Assembly (NCBI RefSeq): GCF_050948215.1
Contig: NW_027489017.1
Location: 62,001-126,000 of the forward strand
Reading direction: 5' to 3'
Source of the DNA: Halictus rubicundus
Taxonomy: Eukaryota > Arthropoda > Insecta > Hymenoptera > Halictidae
DNA length: 64,000 nt
The position numbers and the translations under genes were made by a program. The notes under the pieces were generated by a model. That model was given only the letters and a program-made list of their open reading frames with translations. It was not told where the DNA came from and made no database searches. This document shows, in pieces, positions 29,111-41,039 of the stretch (positions are counted from its first letter, which is position 1; each line of letters starts with the position of its first letter).

Positions 29111-29341
29111 AAAATTGTATTAATTTATTGTTCCCTTCAGGGTTACAATTCCATTACATCTCCTTCGTTTCCCCGCTCCTATCCCAACCTTAACCTAACT
29201 TACAATTACCTTATCACGCAACACGCAATACTGCAAACAACTAGATACACAAGGGAGAGAGAGATATTATCGAATTTGAATACAATAAATAAAAAATAAC
29301 AATATAGAAATAAAATAACAATCGCCAGAAATACCAAAATA

Positions 29342-29447
29342 CTATCCACGTCTGCATCAGCATTATCACATCCCACTCCTCCAACCCTTTCCAGAAATCC
29401 TCATCCTTGATCCTCAATCCCGCTACATTCCAAAAAGCCACCTTAAT
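29342..29447 (-). pseudogene. LINE ORF2 start: apurinic endonuclease N-terminus
   Basis: The translation reads KVAFWNVAGLRIKDEDFWKG followed by LEEWDVIMLMQTWI. WNVAGL carries the Asn of the first endonuclease motif and QTW is the variant of the catalytic ETW motif. The frame then enters unrelated T-rich sequence: the rest of endonuclease, RT and zinc knuckle is deleted. In this copy the motif Glu is Gln, also seen in the right-arm twin. Confidence 0.75.
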
Positions 29448-29503
29448 CTCCCTACCCCTCTTCTTTCTTTTCTTGTCTCCCGCCCTCCCTCCCACCCACC
29501 CGT

Positions 29504-30051
29504 TTACCTCCATTGCCCGTTCCCCTGCTCAGCTAACCAACTTTCCTCTATTTCGTCCCATTGTTTCATCTTTCCATTCACCCACATTTTCATATATCCC
29601 ACCTGCATATTCCTTCCGTTCATCGTCTCTTTCTCCGCTTCCCTTTTAATTTTCCACCTTGCTCTCCTCTCTTCCTCCGTTAAGTCATCATCTAACCTTT
29701 CCTTTCTCCCTCTTAACTTGCTCCTCTCCCCCATCACTTTCCTTTTCTGTTCCCTGTCCACCATCTTCACCAGTACCGACGCCCTCCCGTCCTTTCCTGG
29801 CCCGCAATCTTTTTTATCTCGTTAATTCCCTCGTCCTTCAGACCCATCACCTCCCACACCCTCTTCACCTCATTTTTAACGTCCTTACCCTCCGTTTGCA
29901 TCCTTCTTATTATCACATTTTTTCTCCTCTCTTCCCTCTCCTTCCTATCCTGTTTGACCTCTAGACTCCTTATTCTCCTTCTATTCTCTTCTAATTCTTC
30001 TTTTCCCATCGTACCTTCTACACCTTCTCCCCCCTTTTCCCACCCTTCCAT
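29504..30051 (-). pseudogene. LINE ORF1 (RNA-binding, coiled-coil), frameshifted
   Basis: The first frame (30051-29767) is MEGWEKGGEGVEGTMGKEEL then ENRRRIRSLEVKQD, an RRM-like RKNVIIRRMQ and VWEVMGLKDEGINEIKKIAG. A second frame (29770-29504) continues with KMVDREQKRKVMGERSKLRG and ends near MKMWVNGKMKQWDEIEESW. The shift is one base at about 29770. Further upstream to about 30480 the coiled-coil N-terminus continues with in-frame stops. The protein would coat LINE RNA. The same shift and stops occur in the right arm, so the element was dead before duplication. Confidence 0.75.
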
Positions 30052-30542
30052 CTATGCCTTCCCCACCTTTCGTTCTAGTCTTTCCATTCTCTAGTCTAAC
30101 CTTTCCCTCCTTTCCACTTCCCACTTCTCTCTTTCCTTTCTTCTCTGCTCCCTCTCTCTCTCCATTTCATCCTTCACTTCCCTCATCCCCTCTTTTATTT
30201 CCCTCAACTCCGTCATCAACTCCCTAATCACATTCTACCAACCTTTACTTAACCCTTCCGACTCTTTCCATTCCCCCTTCGGCGACCTCTTCGTCTTCAC
30301 ACTCCTTTTAAAAATTCCCCTTTCCCCTTCTCCCTCGTCGTCCCCCTCCACCCCTCCGCCCCTTGATCACTCCTACTTTTCTTCCATATAATATCTAAAC
30401 TGCTCCCACTCCTCCCTCCTCCTCTCCCTAGCTTTCCCGCTGTTACTCACTTCTTCCTCTTCCTCTCACTTTACTACCTTTCAAATTTCCCGCTTTCCCA
30501 CCTGACTCTATCGCCACCAGGTTGCGCCACCTACCTCTCCTT

Positions 30543-30833
30543 TGTAGGGGTTACGTATGTTGCCGCACCTTGCCGCAGCGCTAGCATCGCCGGCATCAGC
30601 CGCGTGGAAGCGGCAAGAGCGAGTCGCCGCTCTCGACTCTGCGTGTCCGACGACCCAAGGCGGATTTGCCGCCGCCGAGATTACACCGTCGCTCTATCGT
30701 GTAACAACCTTCGTCGAGAAAAGACACATTAAAGTCTCCGTACTACAACACGCAACAGTGCCTTCCATCCAGTTTCCCGTTTCCCGGCGGTAGTAGGTCG
30801 CAGTCTGGAAATTCCCCAGACCGTAAACCTACA
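30543..30833. mobile_element. Solo LTR, 291 bp, left arm only (TSD CCTT)
   Basis: Ends TGTAGGGGTTACG and AACCTACA form the inverted TGTAGG/CCTACA. CCTT is duplicated at 30539-30542 and 30834-30837. The right arm has the unoccupied site (AAGG at 62758-62761). GC-rich interior, no coding sequence. Confidence 0.85.
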
Positions 30834-30873
30834 CCTTCTCTCTACTCTCGCGTTCGTCACACGAAAATCCCAC

Positions 30874-31503
30874 CAGAATTGGGCAAAATATTTATCTAAA
30901 TAAAAATTTCGAATAACGAATAAAAGATAAAAATATTTTTATTCGTTATTCGAAGGTTCGAATAAAAAAAGTATCTTTATCCGACGAGTATCGGATAAAT
31001 ACTTTTATTCGACGAGAATTTATCCGACGAATCAAGATAATTTTTTTTATTCGAAGCGGATTTATTCGAACTTCGAATAATTTTTTCATCTTTTATCTGT
31101 ATCTTTTATTCGAAGGCTTCGAATAAATCTTCGAATAACTTTTGCCGAGCGCCGAGCATCAAAGACCCAGCGACAACAGACGACATACAATGTAAGCGGA
31201 TGGAGAATCGCGCATGAATGAAAGTTTAAACTTTTAGATTTTTCAATATATGCTCATCAAATTGTGAAGAGCGAATGGAGGGGATTTTCCTGATGAAAAT
31301 GTGCTCAAATTCGAGTGTAATCGAACAAGTTTCACTGATACCAAATTTTACGATAAAAATTACAGTCTCATTAAAGACAGTCCAAATGATGTCGTGTTTG
31401 GACTCATTTCGATCGGAACAAGCTCTGCAACTCGTTCGTCTTAACAATATTGTTGTGATTAAAAACATACAAGCATAAATTGCCAATAATGCACGATTCT
31501 ACT
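30874..31503. repeat. Left ~630-bp TIR of hAT element
   Basis: Reverse complement of 34960-35590 throughout, ending near AAGCATAAATTGCCAATA. The outer third is made of TTCGAATAA/TTATTCGAA-type repeats that are themselves self-complementary. A 67-codon open frame (31275-31478) is mirrored in the other TIR and is probably non-coding. Confidence 0.85.
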
Positions 31504-32456
31504 CTATTAATTATTATTTTTTGCAAAATTTATTTTTTCGTTCGGACATCTATTTTAACGCTTCGGATAAAAATTTTAATTATGAAAATATGGAAAGGAA
31601 TATAAAAGGGAAATATTAATAAATATGGTTAAAGCGGCGTATGTAGATATTATTTATTTTTTTTTTTTTTTTTTTGTGGTGAATACAAGAAATCGCTTGA
31701 CATTTGTCCTTAGGCCTAAAGAAAAACCACGTTCCCAAAAACCCTAGGCAAAGCGTTGATACAATCTGTCTTTACATATGTATTATGAAGGTAACATTGT
31801 ATTGGTAAGTATAATGTTCTGTTACACAAATGTTTACATTTCGGAGAATTTAGAGCTGTCCGTCATTGCCTGTCCTTTTGTGTACTTCTTGCTTGTAACT
31901 TGCGACCTTCTTTCTTGATGTCTTCTTGAAAGAATTACTCACTTGTTTTTTTCCAATGAATCTTTCTCTAGATACCATATTCCAACTTCTGGAGGTACAT
32001 CCTTTCCAGAAAGAATATAACATCTCCAGTGGAGGGCACATCCTCTTGTGAGAATAGTGACTGCCTCACCTAAGTCGGTCTTAAATAGGGTAGGTAGAGG
32101 AAGAGTCATTGCTACAAGCGAGCAATTCTTTCTTAGTCTTCTACGACGAAACGTCCGCTTCTTGGCAAAGGCGAATCAGCGAATTCTCTTTTCCTTGGAA
32201 GTTTCCTCGTGTTATTCCTTCGTTGTTCTTTGCCGTCGTCCTGTAGCGCAGATCCGTATCATTTTTGAAATCCTGCAACTCCTATAACATAAAAAGAGGA
32301 ACATTCTGATTTAAAAATTTGTTTTGTTACACGTACAATTGAAATTTTACTATAGCTCATAAGTCATAACTAACCTGGCGCCTGGTGCTCGCTTTCCACG
32401 CTGCTGTCTCGTTGTGTGCTTTTCCCTTTTCCAGTGGTTCCTCGATGGTTGTCATC
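31504..32456. other. hAT element interior without coding sequence
   Basis: 3' flank of the transposase gene. A T run lies at about 31656-31676. No other gene of the element was recognised. Confidence 0.5.
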
Positions 32457-34594
32457 TCATTTGCCCTTTTTCAAACTGGATTTTAGTAGCACTCTTCTTT
32501 CGAAGTTTTTGTCCGACAGCCTGTTGCATTTTGGCGAATTTGCCATGGTTGCATAAGAAAACAGTCTCTCTACTGACGCTGACGACGGCAGTGGCGTGTT
32601 GTACTTGAGGAATATTTTCTTAATTGCTGGATATTTTTCTAGAATCGTCCAGTCCCTTGTCGTTTCCTCCAGGAAGTGTAGTATCTGTAAAACAAAATTT
32701 TTTTAATTAACAACATACATACTGCATGTGCTGCATTAAGTTGAAAAAATGTATTTACCAAGTAGGCAACACTTTACTAACCTGCAATGATGCTTTGGAC
32801 GTATAGTCCACAACTTGGTGTGCTGGATTATCGCCAAAATCGAAAAAGTTCTCGTGAGCTGAAGTTGTTTGGGACGTCGATGGTGTCGTCGGCACGCCTT
32901 CGATTGGCGGGTTGCTGCTGTTCTTCGGCTCTTGAATAACTTTGTTTCGGAACAAATTCATCCATTCATCTCGACGGTCTTCCTCTATGCAGGGGAACCA
33001 CCGGTTTTTGAAATGTGGATGCGATATTGCCGCAAGTCCAACATTTTCTGCTTCCTCCGTGACGAGTTCGAAGTGGTCTTTGAATCTCGTTTCCAGGCTA
33101 AGGAGAAGTTGGACACTTAACGATCCAAAAAATGTCCATCTCTTCTCCGTTAGAATTTGCAGTTTTCTTCTGAGGGAGAGAAGACAGGGCAGCAACGTTC
33201 CATAGAAAATGTCTCTCTCCCCCTGCAATATATCAATTGCTTCGGCGATTGGTGATGTGCACTTGACGTGTTCTTCGATATAAATGAAATCACTCTCTCT
33301 TAGAATGTTTCGTACGCCAAGGACTCTCCCTATATCTGTAAGCTTGTCCTTGTTCTCTGACAACTGCTTCAGAGAATCGTATAGGGAGTTCCATCTGGTT
33401 TCTCCAGGTCTCTTCAAAGCGTGGCCAGTTATAGACTGGATTTCTTCCGCGGATTTCGGACGCATAGCCGCTTTCCATAAAATGTTACATTTTTGCATGA
33501 TCCTCCGTGTGTACCGCCGATAGCAGCTCGTCCGCTCGGATTGCATTCACCATGTCCGTGGTGACACATAGGCTCAACGTGTGTGCAGCACATCTGATGT
33601 GGCGGGGCAATATATGGTTCATGAAGAACCTGTTTACCACTTCGTCCTCTTCTTGATCTTCTTCCTCTTCTTCTTCCTCTTCTTGCAGTGGCGATGATTC
33701 CACTGCGATGGCTTCATCTTCATCCTCGATTCGGATCAGTGATTGTTTAACGCCAAAGCGCTTGAACGCTTTGGCAAAGTTCGCCGCGTTGTCGGTTACG
33801 GTCGCGACGATTTTGTCACTGGTGAGCACGAATTCGGCGTGAATCGTGCTCAACATGTCCGTGATTCGATCGAAGGAATGCACACCCGCGAAGGCAAGCG
33901 CCGCTGATTTCCTCTCATAGTTGGAGGAAATCCAATGCGCTGTCACGCCGAAGAAACTTCTTCTCCGTGCAGACCAGATATCTGCTGTGATACATACAAA
34001 TGGCACTGTCTTAAAAACTTCCGCAATTTTTTTATTATTGTCCACAAACATTGTCCCCATCACTCGTCCCACTGTGCGCCGACTTATGTTTGTTACAGCA
34101 CCCGGAACTCCCAAGTTTTTAAAAATACGGTGAAAATAAACATCTTCCACCGATCTCAGGGGAATCATGGCGTTTATGACGTATCGTGTTACGTCCACCT
34201 CGAATTGTTTTCGGCTGGTCCTCTTCTCTCGTTGGTCCTCTTCGGCAGGGGTTGTCGGCATAATAGAGTCCTGGTCCTGGTCCCGATCCTGGTCCTGATC
34301 CTGGTCCTGGTCCTGGTCCTGTCCGTTGGTGTTCCTTCCTCTTCGTGCTGCTGCACTATATTCCTCGAATTCAACGGGATGCTTCCGCTTCAAATGCGAG
34401 CGGAAGTTTGAGGAAGACGTCAATTGTCCTTTAATCTCCCTCACCGTTGGAAGGCAAACTTGACACACGCCAACAACATTTTTGTCTTGGCATGTGGCAA
34501 TTTGGAAGTACTTCCCATTTAATATGGTTGGCACTTGGTTGCTTGTCGAACCGGATGGTTCGATGGTTGTTACAGCAACTCTTTCTGGATCCAT
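32457..34594 (-). pseudogene. hAT transposase, two exons, one frameshift
   Basis: ATG at 34594. Domains in order: BED zinc finger (C44-x2-C47...H67-x4-H72); an acidic/basic linker with Gln-Asp repeats (92-109); catalytic D205 (CITADIWSA) and D268 (ATVTDNAANF); a Glu-rich loop (305-318); RCAAHTLSLCV (334-343). After a one-base frameshift near 33505, the second frame carries GETRWNSLYDSL. A 97-bp intron follows (32781-32685, GTTAGT...TTACAG). The last exon (32684-32457) holds LPSSASVERLFS, supplying the catalytic Glu and the dimerisation domain, ending ...SSLKKGK at TGA 32457-32459. About 680 residues if corrected. Only the frameshift prevents a full protein, so this copy is young. Confidence 0.88.
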
Positions 34595-34959
34595 AGCGAT
34601 CGTTACGTATGAAAACGCGATTTATATAAAACTGATTCGTTTACGGTGCGTGTTCAACAGCGCGACGAAGACTGGCTGAACGAACGTTCAGCCCTCTTTT
34701 ATATGCTTCTTGTTCATACATTGTCTTTTGCCTATGACAGAATCGGCAGATCTCCAAAGGACGCTTTCGGCACCCTTGGTACTTGCCGCCTTACCAAGGA
34801 ATCGGCAGATGACCAACGGACGCTTTCGGCGGGCGATCCTTTGGTCGACAACTATGTCAGATCGCCGCGCTAGCTGTTCATGGGCTAAAAGATCAAAGTC
34901 CTCAATGTCCTCATAACGATTTTTAATGAATTTATAATGCTTTTTAAAAGTCAATTGCA

Positions 34960-35590
34960 TGGAGAATCGAGCAATATTGGCAATTTATGCTTGTAGGTTT
35001 TTAATCAGAACAATATTGTTAAGACGAACGAGTTGCAGAGCTTGTTCCGATCGAAATGAGTCCAAACACGACATAATTTTGACTGTCTTTAATGAGACTG
35101 CAATTTTTATCGTAAAATTAGGTATCAGTGAAACTTGTTCGATTACACTCGAATTTGAGCACATTTTCATCAGGAAAATCCCCTCCATTCGCTCGTCACA
35201 ATTTTATGAGGATATGTTGAAAAATCTAAAAGTTTAAACTTTCATTCGTGCGCGATTCTCCATCCGCTTACATTGTATGTCGTCTGTTGTCGCTGGGTCT
35301 TTGATGCTCGGCGCTCGGCAAAAGTTATTCGAAGATTTATTCGAAGCCTTCGAATAAAAGATACAGATAAAAGATGAAAAAATTATTCGAAGTTCGAATA
35401 AATCCGCTTCGAATAAAAAAAATTATCTTGATTCGTCGGATAAATTCTCGACGGATAAAAGTATTTATCCGATACTCGTCGGATAAAGATACTTTTTTTA
35501 TTCGAACCTTCGAATAACGAATAAAGATAAAGTATCTTTTATTCGAATCGTTATTTAAATAATTTTTTATCTAAATAATGCCCAACTCTG
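34960..35590. repeat. Right ~630-bp TIR of hAT element
   Basis: Inverted partner of 30874-31503. It differs by scattered substitutions and a few small indels. Together with the left copy it could form a long RNA hairpin if read through. Confidence 0.85.
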
Positions 35591-35904
35591 AATCCCACCA
35601 ACCTAAGTCTCCTATCCCTCACTCACTTCAACCTTTCTCGCACTCCCTACTCCATCTTTTGCCCTTCTCCCTTTTTCCCCATCTACACCTGCTCCTCTCA
35701 CTCCCTTCTCCAACAATCTCTCACCTCTCACAATGTTCACCCTTCACTCTCTCCAACAAAACCCTCTCCACTCAATTCATACACCTCAATCACTCTCGCA
35801 ACCGGAAACCGAAGTCTGTTTAGTTTTACACGTTTGCGTAGTTTTAAGACATCATATTTTGTATTATATTATTCTATACTCATAACAGCTAACTACACAA
35901 CCAT

Positions 35905-37159
35905 TGTAGCACGAACACGATAGAACATAAGAACAATCCTATAGTTAAGTTATCAATCCACCTTATCCTACCAATCCTATCACACGTACCTTCCCGGTAA
36001 GCACCTCACCCTAAGCCGCGCGACGACGCTCGGTAGTACGTCATCGCGTCCAGCGATCCCCACTCCGAGCGTTAATGCCTCCTACCCCACCATTCATTCA
36101 TGCCAAGACTCACCCACGCTCCACTGACCCACTCCGCACCGAAGGAGCCGAGTGTGGCCCCTAATTAATTAATTAGTTCGTTCCGTCCAGAACTTCACCG
36201 CGAGACGACGTCTCTTGGAACTCTTCCGCCTTCCCATTCCCCGTCTTATTTCAAGCGTTGCTATTTCTTTCGCGTACTATAATTAAACCATAAGTGCAAG
36301 GTGTATATATACATAGTTTCGTTATATTAAATAATCATTATATTAACCACGTCTCGATTTAATCAAATCCCCACCATACGTCGCTTGTGATTTCGCCAAT
36401 TGTCATTTCTGATATCCGTATTAAATCTGCGTTCTATTCCGTACGTCTGCAGCCCACCAGTGGCTCGGTACACCGTCCGAGAAAACAGATTGTTTATTGA
36501 ACTGAATCTGAGTTCTTATTCGTACGCCCGTAGCCCACCAGTGGCGCGGTACGCCTTCGAGAACCAGATTCTTCCATTGATTTCGTAGTTGTTTTAGTTC
36601 GCGAACATTGTTCTATTGAGAAATCACATGCCTCGTCGCGCTGGCCGGAAATATCAGCTGCGGAAGCTCGCCCGTGAGTACGGCCCGTGATACGGTCAGG
36701 ACCAGTTCGTGCGGTTGCTGGGCGCGGAAGCGGCCCTGACGATCGCCCGCGTAACTAATTTTTCCGGGAAAGTGCGCGTCGTGACCGGTCAACGAGTGCA
36801 GATCCCCTCGAGGCCGCCCGCCCGGATCACGCTGGCTCCTGTCGACCGTAGCCGAGAGAGGGCCCAGTCTCAGCCCGCCGAGCACCCAGAGGAGCCTCTT
36901 CCACGGGACGACCAGCGTCCGCAACACCGAGCTTGAGCAACACGACCAGCGAGCATCGTCCGAAGGAGACTAGCCCGGTGAGTGTCAGCCGAAGGGGTTT
37001 GGTCCGCCGAGTGTCGGCCAAATATTACGCGGGTCCGAAAGTCTCGTGTCCCGAGGCAGACACGGTTATACTCGCCGTGTGGACTCAAAAGCTGAACTAT
37101 TATTATTGGCGTCCTGTCCGCGACCTTGTGATTCGCGCTATTGACCGCGGGACGTAACA
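35905..37159 (+). mobile_element. LTR-like repeat family L, left arm copy
   Basis: TGTAGCACGAACACG...CGGGACGTAACA, 1255 bp; the right-arm twin is 1257 bp once its own insertion is removed. It contains a TATATATAC promoter-like stretch (about 36302), a doubled unit around AGCCCACCAGTGGC (about 36449 and 36532, ~83 bp apart) and a small ORF (36628-36936). Ends look like an LTR but no target duplication flanks it, so it may be a non-autonomous LTR element or a larger unit. Confidence 0.6.
36628..36936 (+). pseudogene. Small basic protein ORF in family L repeat, stop-interrupted
   Basis: ATG 36628 opens MPRRAGRKYQLRKLAREYG and then hits TGA at 36688-36690. The same frame continues to 36936 with QDQFVRLLGAEAALTIARVT and Arg/Pro-rich sequence (SRPPARITLAPVDRSRE). 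The twin in the right arm (60873-61031, minus) lacks this stop but has a one-base deletion further on. Two differently broken copies suggest a once-real ~100-residue protein, perhaps Gag-like or an accessory nucleic-acid-binding protein. No family recognised. Confidence 0.5.
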
Positions 37160-37470
37160 ATGTTTAATTTTAATTTTAATTTTAATGTATACTTTGAATG
37201 TTATAATAAATATTAACAATAACAATAAAATATTGCTTTATTCATTAAAATTTATTTTATTTTAATTAACATTTATGAACATCTCTAAGACGTCTAGAAG
37301 ACGTTTACAAGACATCTTAAAGACGTCTTAAAGACGTTTTAAAGACGTTTTAAAGACGTCTTACAGTCGTACAATTTTGTAACAAAGACGTTCTAGAGAC
37401 GTTCTAGAGACCTTCGGAAGACGTTCGTAGGACTTTCAAGACGTCTTTAAGACGTCTGTGTGCTATCTGG
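37160..37470. repeat. AT-rich tract and ACGTCTT cluster (left arm)
   Basis: Reverse complement of 60235-60497 and of part of 28652-28880. Motifs such as AAGACGTCTTAAAGACGTTT repeat loosely. Confidence 0.7.
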
Positions 37471-40140
37471 ATGGTGAGACAGCAATGCGATGGAAAGAAT
37501 ACTTAATTAACGCGCTCGATATTGACGTTCGTTTTAGCAGTAGCTTTTGATCTGTTACAATTTGTTAAACGGTTAAACGTTTTCTTACGAAATGTGAGGA
37601 ACATACGGTTACAGAAGCATGAATAATTTCTCTCTCAATCGTACGATGCATTATAATATCGAATGACTAGGTGTGCAAAATTAATTTGATTTTTCTTTTT
37701 GCACAAATGAAATCTTGATTGCCTCACACGCGCGACAATTTCAGCGAACTTCTCTCTGAATTCATTGACGGAAAATCAAATAAAACAAGTGGATAGCAAA
37801 TAAAGCAATATTATTTTCAACATTCGTAACACGATCGTTATTACACAGTTTAAATAAAATAGTAGTTAGAAAGAGATGTGAAGGTTCAATGAGTGAATTG
37901 CTTTATTGTTCGAATAAAATTCTCTGAGCTTTCGCGAACGTGGATTTATCGAAATAATAAAAAATGCTTTATTGTCGAAGTATGCAAACGATTTGAAATA
38001 AAATGAATCGTTTATTGCAATAATGTTTTGATCTGGCTTTAGAGCAGAGCTGCCTAGACGCACCTGTTGCTGTTCCTCAATAATCGACGTAGAAAAGACG
38101 CAGAGGGTGAGTGGGGGACAAACGGCGAACGCTACAAGTTCTGCCACAACTTGATTTATCAACAAGTCGGGCTCGAGGAATGCTTAGAGGTGCATTATGA
38201 AATAGAAGAGTCCTTAAACAATTATCCTGAACAACTGAAAATATTTTTAGAATAGTATATTTTGTACACTATATGGAAAACGTTAAAAATATCACGAGAA
38301 GTACTGGCTTGAGTGCAAAAAGGTGCTTCCAGGAAGATTTTAGTTAAAAGAACACTTCCACGTCAATATATTCAATTTCTTCGCGTTTTGGGTATCCTTT
38401 AGGTCAGATTTTCCCTGCAAAGAATGTGGCCACGGTCGACACATACCTAAGGCTCCCTCGTAACAAACTGTGCATACGGCGTTAACCTTGTGCATACTGC
38501 GTTTTTTCAGCCACATTGTCGAGCGGTATCGTTTTCCATTCAGCCGGGATGCAAACGATTCGATCGGAGGAGTTCGAGAACGCAATGAAATCTGTTGGGG
38601 CGAAAGATGCATACGTGCGTTGCAATGCTACCTGGTGATTCCGTTTCCACTCCCTATTCGATGATAGTGTTGTACAAGTATTACAGCGTCGTGTAATGTC
38701 TAAAACTGTAACGACCAAAGACATACAATCTGCCACCGTAATATTCGGACACTTATAAAAAGACTACTTTTTAAAAATTGGACTAAACGACCTTAATCTT
38801 TTTAAGATATTAGAAGAATTAATGTCCTGGAGTAACACAATTTTTTTGAAAAAATTGCAATTAGTCACAGTCGTACAGAAAAATCTCAGTGTTACATTTT
38901 ATTATTTTTCTTTACTCTGGCCTGTCTCGAATACTTAACAACTGCATTTGGTAAATATTTGTCATGAACACGAAATTTTCATTTCTCATTTGAAAATTTC
39001 TAGACAGAGAAAATCTGGGTCGTATTTCTTCTTTCTTGATCGTTCCGAGGTACTTCCTCGGATAAATAAATTCCGTGTTTTCCCAGCACGTTCTTGTGCA
39101 AATCAAGTGTTTTATTTTGCATCATTATTCTAGTACCAGGCGTGGGATGAGTACCTATTATACATTCCTTCAGGTATTTTGTTCGGGTAAACATACCATA
39201 CTATATTGAAAATTATTTATTGAACGATCTTCCGTGAATGCGTTTGCACAATCTCGTCAGCGATCGTAGCTTAAAAAACTTTTAATCCGTCGTTTTGACA
39301 CGGCATCTAGTTTTAGTGTTAATGCACGCACTTTTTAAACAAATCGATATTTGAGAACACTCAAAGGGTTAAATTGAACATTGAACAATATTTATCTCTA
39401 CAATTTTCGTGTAGAATGAATTGTTTCCACTATTTACTTCGAGTAATGTCCTCCGTTCGACCACAGATCACAATTTCAGAAGTTTAAGAAATAGTGGTCG
39501 GTTTATTTTGGAAAACTTTTTTGAGTAGCTAAATTGTTCACTGAAAAAGCAGAATGTCTTGACAATTTTTCTGTGGTACGAACAGTTTCCACTATTTACT
39601 TGAAATGGGGTCGTACACATTAGCACAGATTCCAATTTCAGGAATGCAAAAATATTAGCAGGGGATTGAAATTGCGTGTCGATCCGTCTCGATCACGATT
39701 TCGGAGTCATATGCGACGCATTACGAATTTCGCATTTACCGTGACGTAGTTCCCGCAGGTTGATTGAAATTATTCGGCGTGTCTTTCCCCGTTTCTTCGC
39801 AATTGTCGGGATTCTTTATGCGAACGCACTATTTCTTGACGCCCTATCAGTGGCCCATTAGCCTTTTAATTCGGTCTAAGGGCATTTTTTACCATATTAT
39901 CCGGCTATACCCTTTGAATAATTACGGACCCGACTTCATTGTTACAATGCAGATTATTATCTCCATAACTGTCCCAAAGATCAGTACCATAACTGTCAAA
40001 ATTTTCGTCCCCACTACTGGGGAATCCCCCTTGATATCAGTCAAGCGGTAACGACGCTCGGCGACCGAACCAGCGAAATGACACCAAACGCGATATAATT
40101 ACGATTACAATTACTCGTGTAATAAACGATTAAAGTCTCA
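37471..40140. other. Left-arm unrecognised sequence
   Basis: No transposon protein is found. The frame at 38067-38255 (RKDAEGEWGTNGERYKFCHN...) is open in both arms but lacks an ATG. A Tc1-like AATATTCGGACAC end lies at about 38740. The part at 39000-39370 recurs in the spacer at 47400-47770. Confidence 0.5.
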
Positions 40141-40187
40141 GGCGTGAAAAGGTCGACGAATGTAAACAAAGGAGAAGCAAAGTGTCG

Positions 40188-40300
40188 AAGCGTCGAACAT
40201 CAGTCCCTTTTTGTCTTTAAATCGCTATCCTTCTCTACGTTCGGGACATTACATAGAAAATGTAGCACTTCTACTAGAACTGTCGCTCGGCAGACCCGAC
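40188..40300. repeat. Dispersed repeat R1 (left arm)
   Basis: Inverted match to 3548-3630 and to the arm partner at 57480-57590 (GTCGCTCGGCAGACCCGACA). Confidence 0.6.
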
Positions 40301-40434
40301 AATATGTCTGTTATGGAGATACCCCTGTAGTTTACAAAGACTGAAGTGGTTTCGGTAACGATCTCCGCCAACTTTCAGCCCGTGATTCCACCCAGAGTAC
40401 CCCAACAAGCTCCGGTACCGTCGAGGGGAAGTCG

Positions 40435-40482
40435 ACACGACGCGACACGACGCGACGCGACGCGACGCGACGCGACGCCTCA
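40435..40482. repeat. CGCGA pentanucleotide microsatellite
   Basis: CGACACGACGCGACACGACG followed by repeated CGCGA units. The right-arm counterpart (about 57331-57353) is shorter, so the arms differ in repeat number. Confidence 0.8.
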
Positions 40483-41039
40483 CGTTACAACTCGTTCAAC
40501 GTTTCCTCGTTCTACTGACAAAAGAAAAGACACTCATTCGATTTCAGCCAACCATTCGTCTTTCTTCTTGTTTCATGCTCGAACCGGGAGCCCCATTGAA
40601 CAACCTGTTGGCCCACGGAATCTCGCTTCAAGCATGATCCGAATAGCCTCGAGATCCAGTTTGATTGATATTGATCCCCCCGTATCACTGTTCTACTCTA
40701 TATTTGTTCAAGATCGATTTTATTAGATCAGTTTCTTATTAGTTCATGGTATGTCAATATGTTCCATGGAGCAACAGTGATTTATGTAAAGTAATTAACA
40801 AGAGAAACGTTCTAGATTGTAGATGAATAAATAGTAGACGGTGGGCTTTATGAATTTATGATAAACATGAATAGGTGAAGTTGAAAACAAGATTATAATT
40901 TCAATAATTGTAGGATTAAGAATAAAAAGTGACTGATGTATGTTGCCTTATAAAAATTACAAGAGTGAATTTATTTAGGCGTTGGATAACTTGAAGTATG
41001 CGCTTCGTTTCTGTGGCTAGAGTAGCAGAACGATTCGTA

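Larger units (their letters stand above)
30874..35590 (-). mobile_element. hAT transposon, 4717 bp, left arm only (TSD AATCCCAC)
   Basis: Ends CAGAATTGGGCA and (inward from the right) CAGAGTTGGGCA follow the CAG-type start of hAT elements. The 8-bp AATCCCAC is duplicated at 30866-30873 and 35591-35598. The right arm keeps a single, empty site (GTGGGATT, 62720-62727). It encodes a hAT transposase on the minus strand with one frameshift. Terminal inverted repeats are about 630 bp, far longer than the 10-30 bp normal in this superfamily. Confidence 0.93.
29120..35904 (-). mobile_element. Internally deleted LINE (left copy), split by later insertions
   Basis: Read on the minus strand, the 5' region (35904-35599, then 30865 downward) is purine-rich. 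It runs through a broken ORF1, the first ~35 codons of ORF2 (29447-29342), then jumps to a 3' UTR ending ...GGGAACAATAAATTAAT near 29120. Reverse transcriptase is deleted. Without the LTR and the hAT element, the LINE is about 1.75 kb. The inverted twin starts near 62414. Confidence 0.75.

Noticed and set aside
30557..30793. 78-codon Ala-rich frame
   Set aside because: Falls wholly inside the 291-bp solo LTR.
31275..31478. 67-codon frame present in both hAT TIRs
   Set aside because: Lies inside the inverted repeats, outside the transposase gene, and has mirrored open frames on the opposite strand. Most likely chance.
38067..38255. 62-codon frame mirrored at 59441-59629
   Set aside because: Starts with TTG; three of the five nucleotide differences between arms change the amino acid, so there is no sign of selection. 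Kept only as a note.
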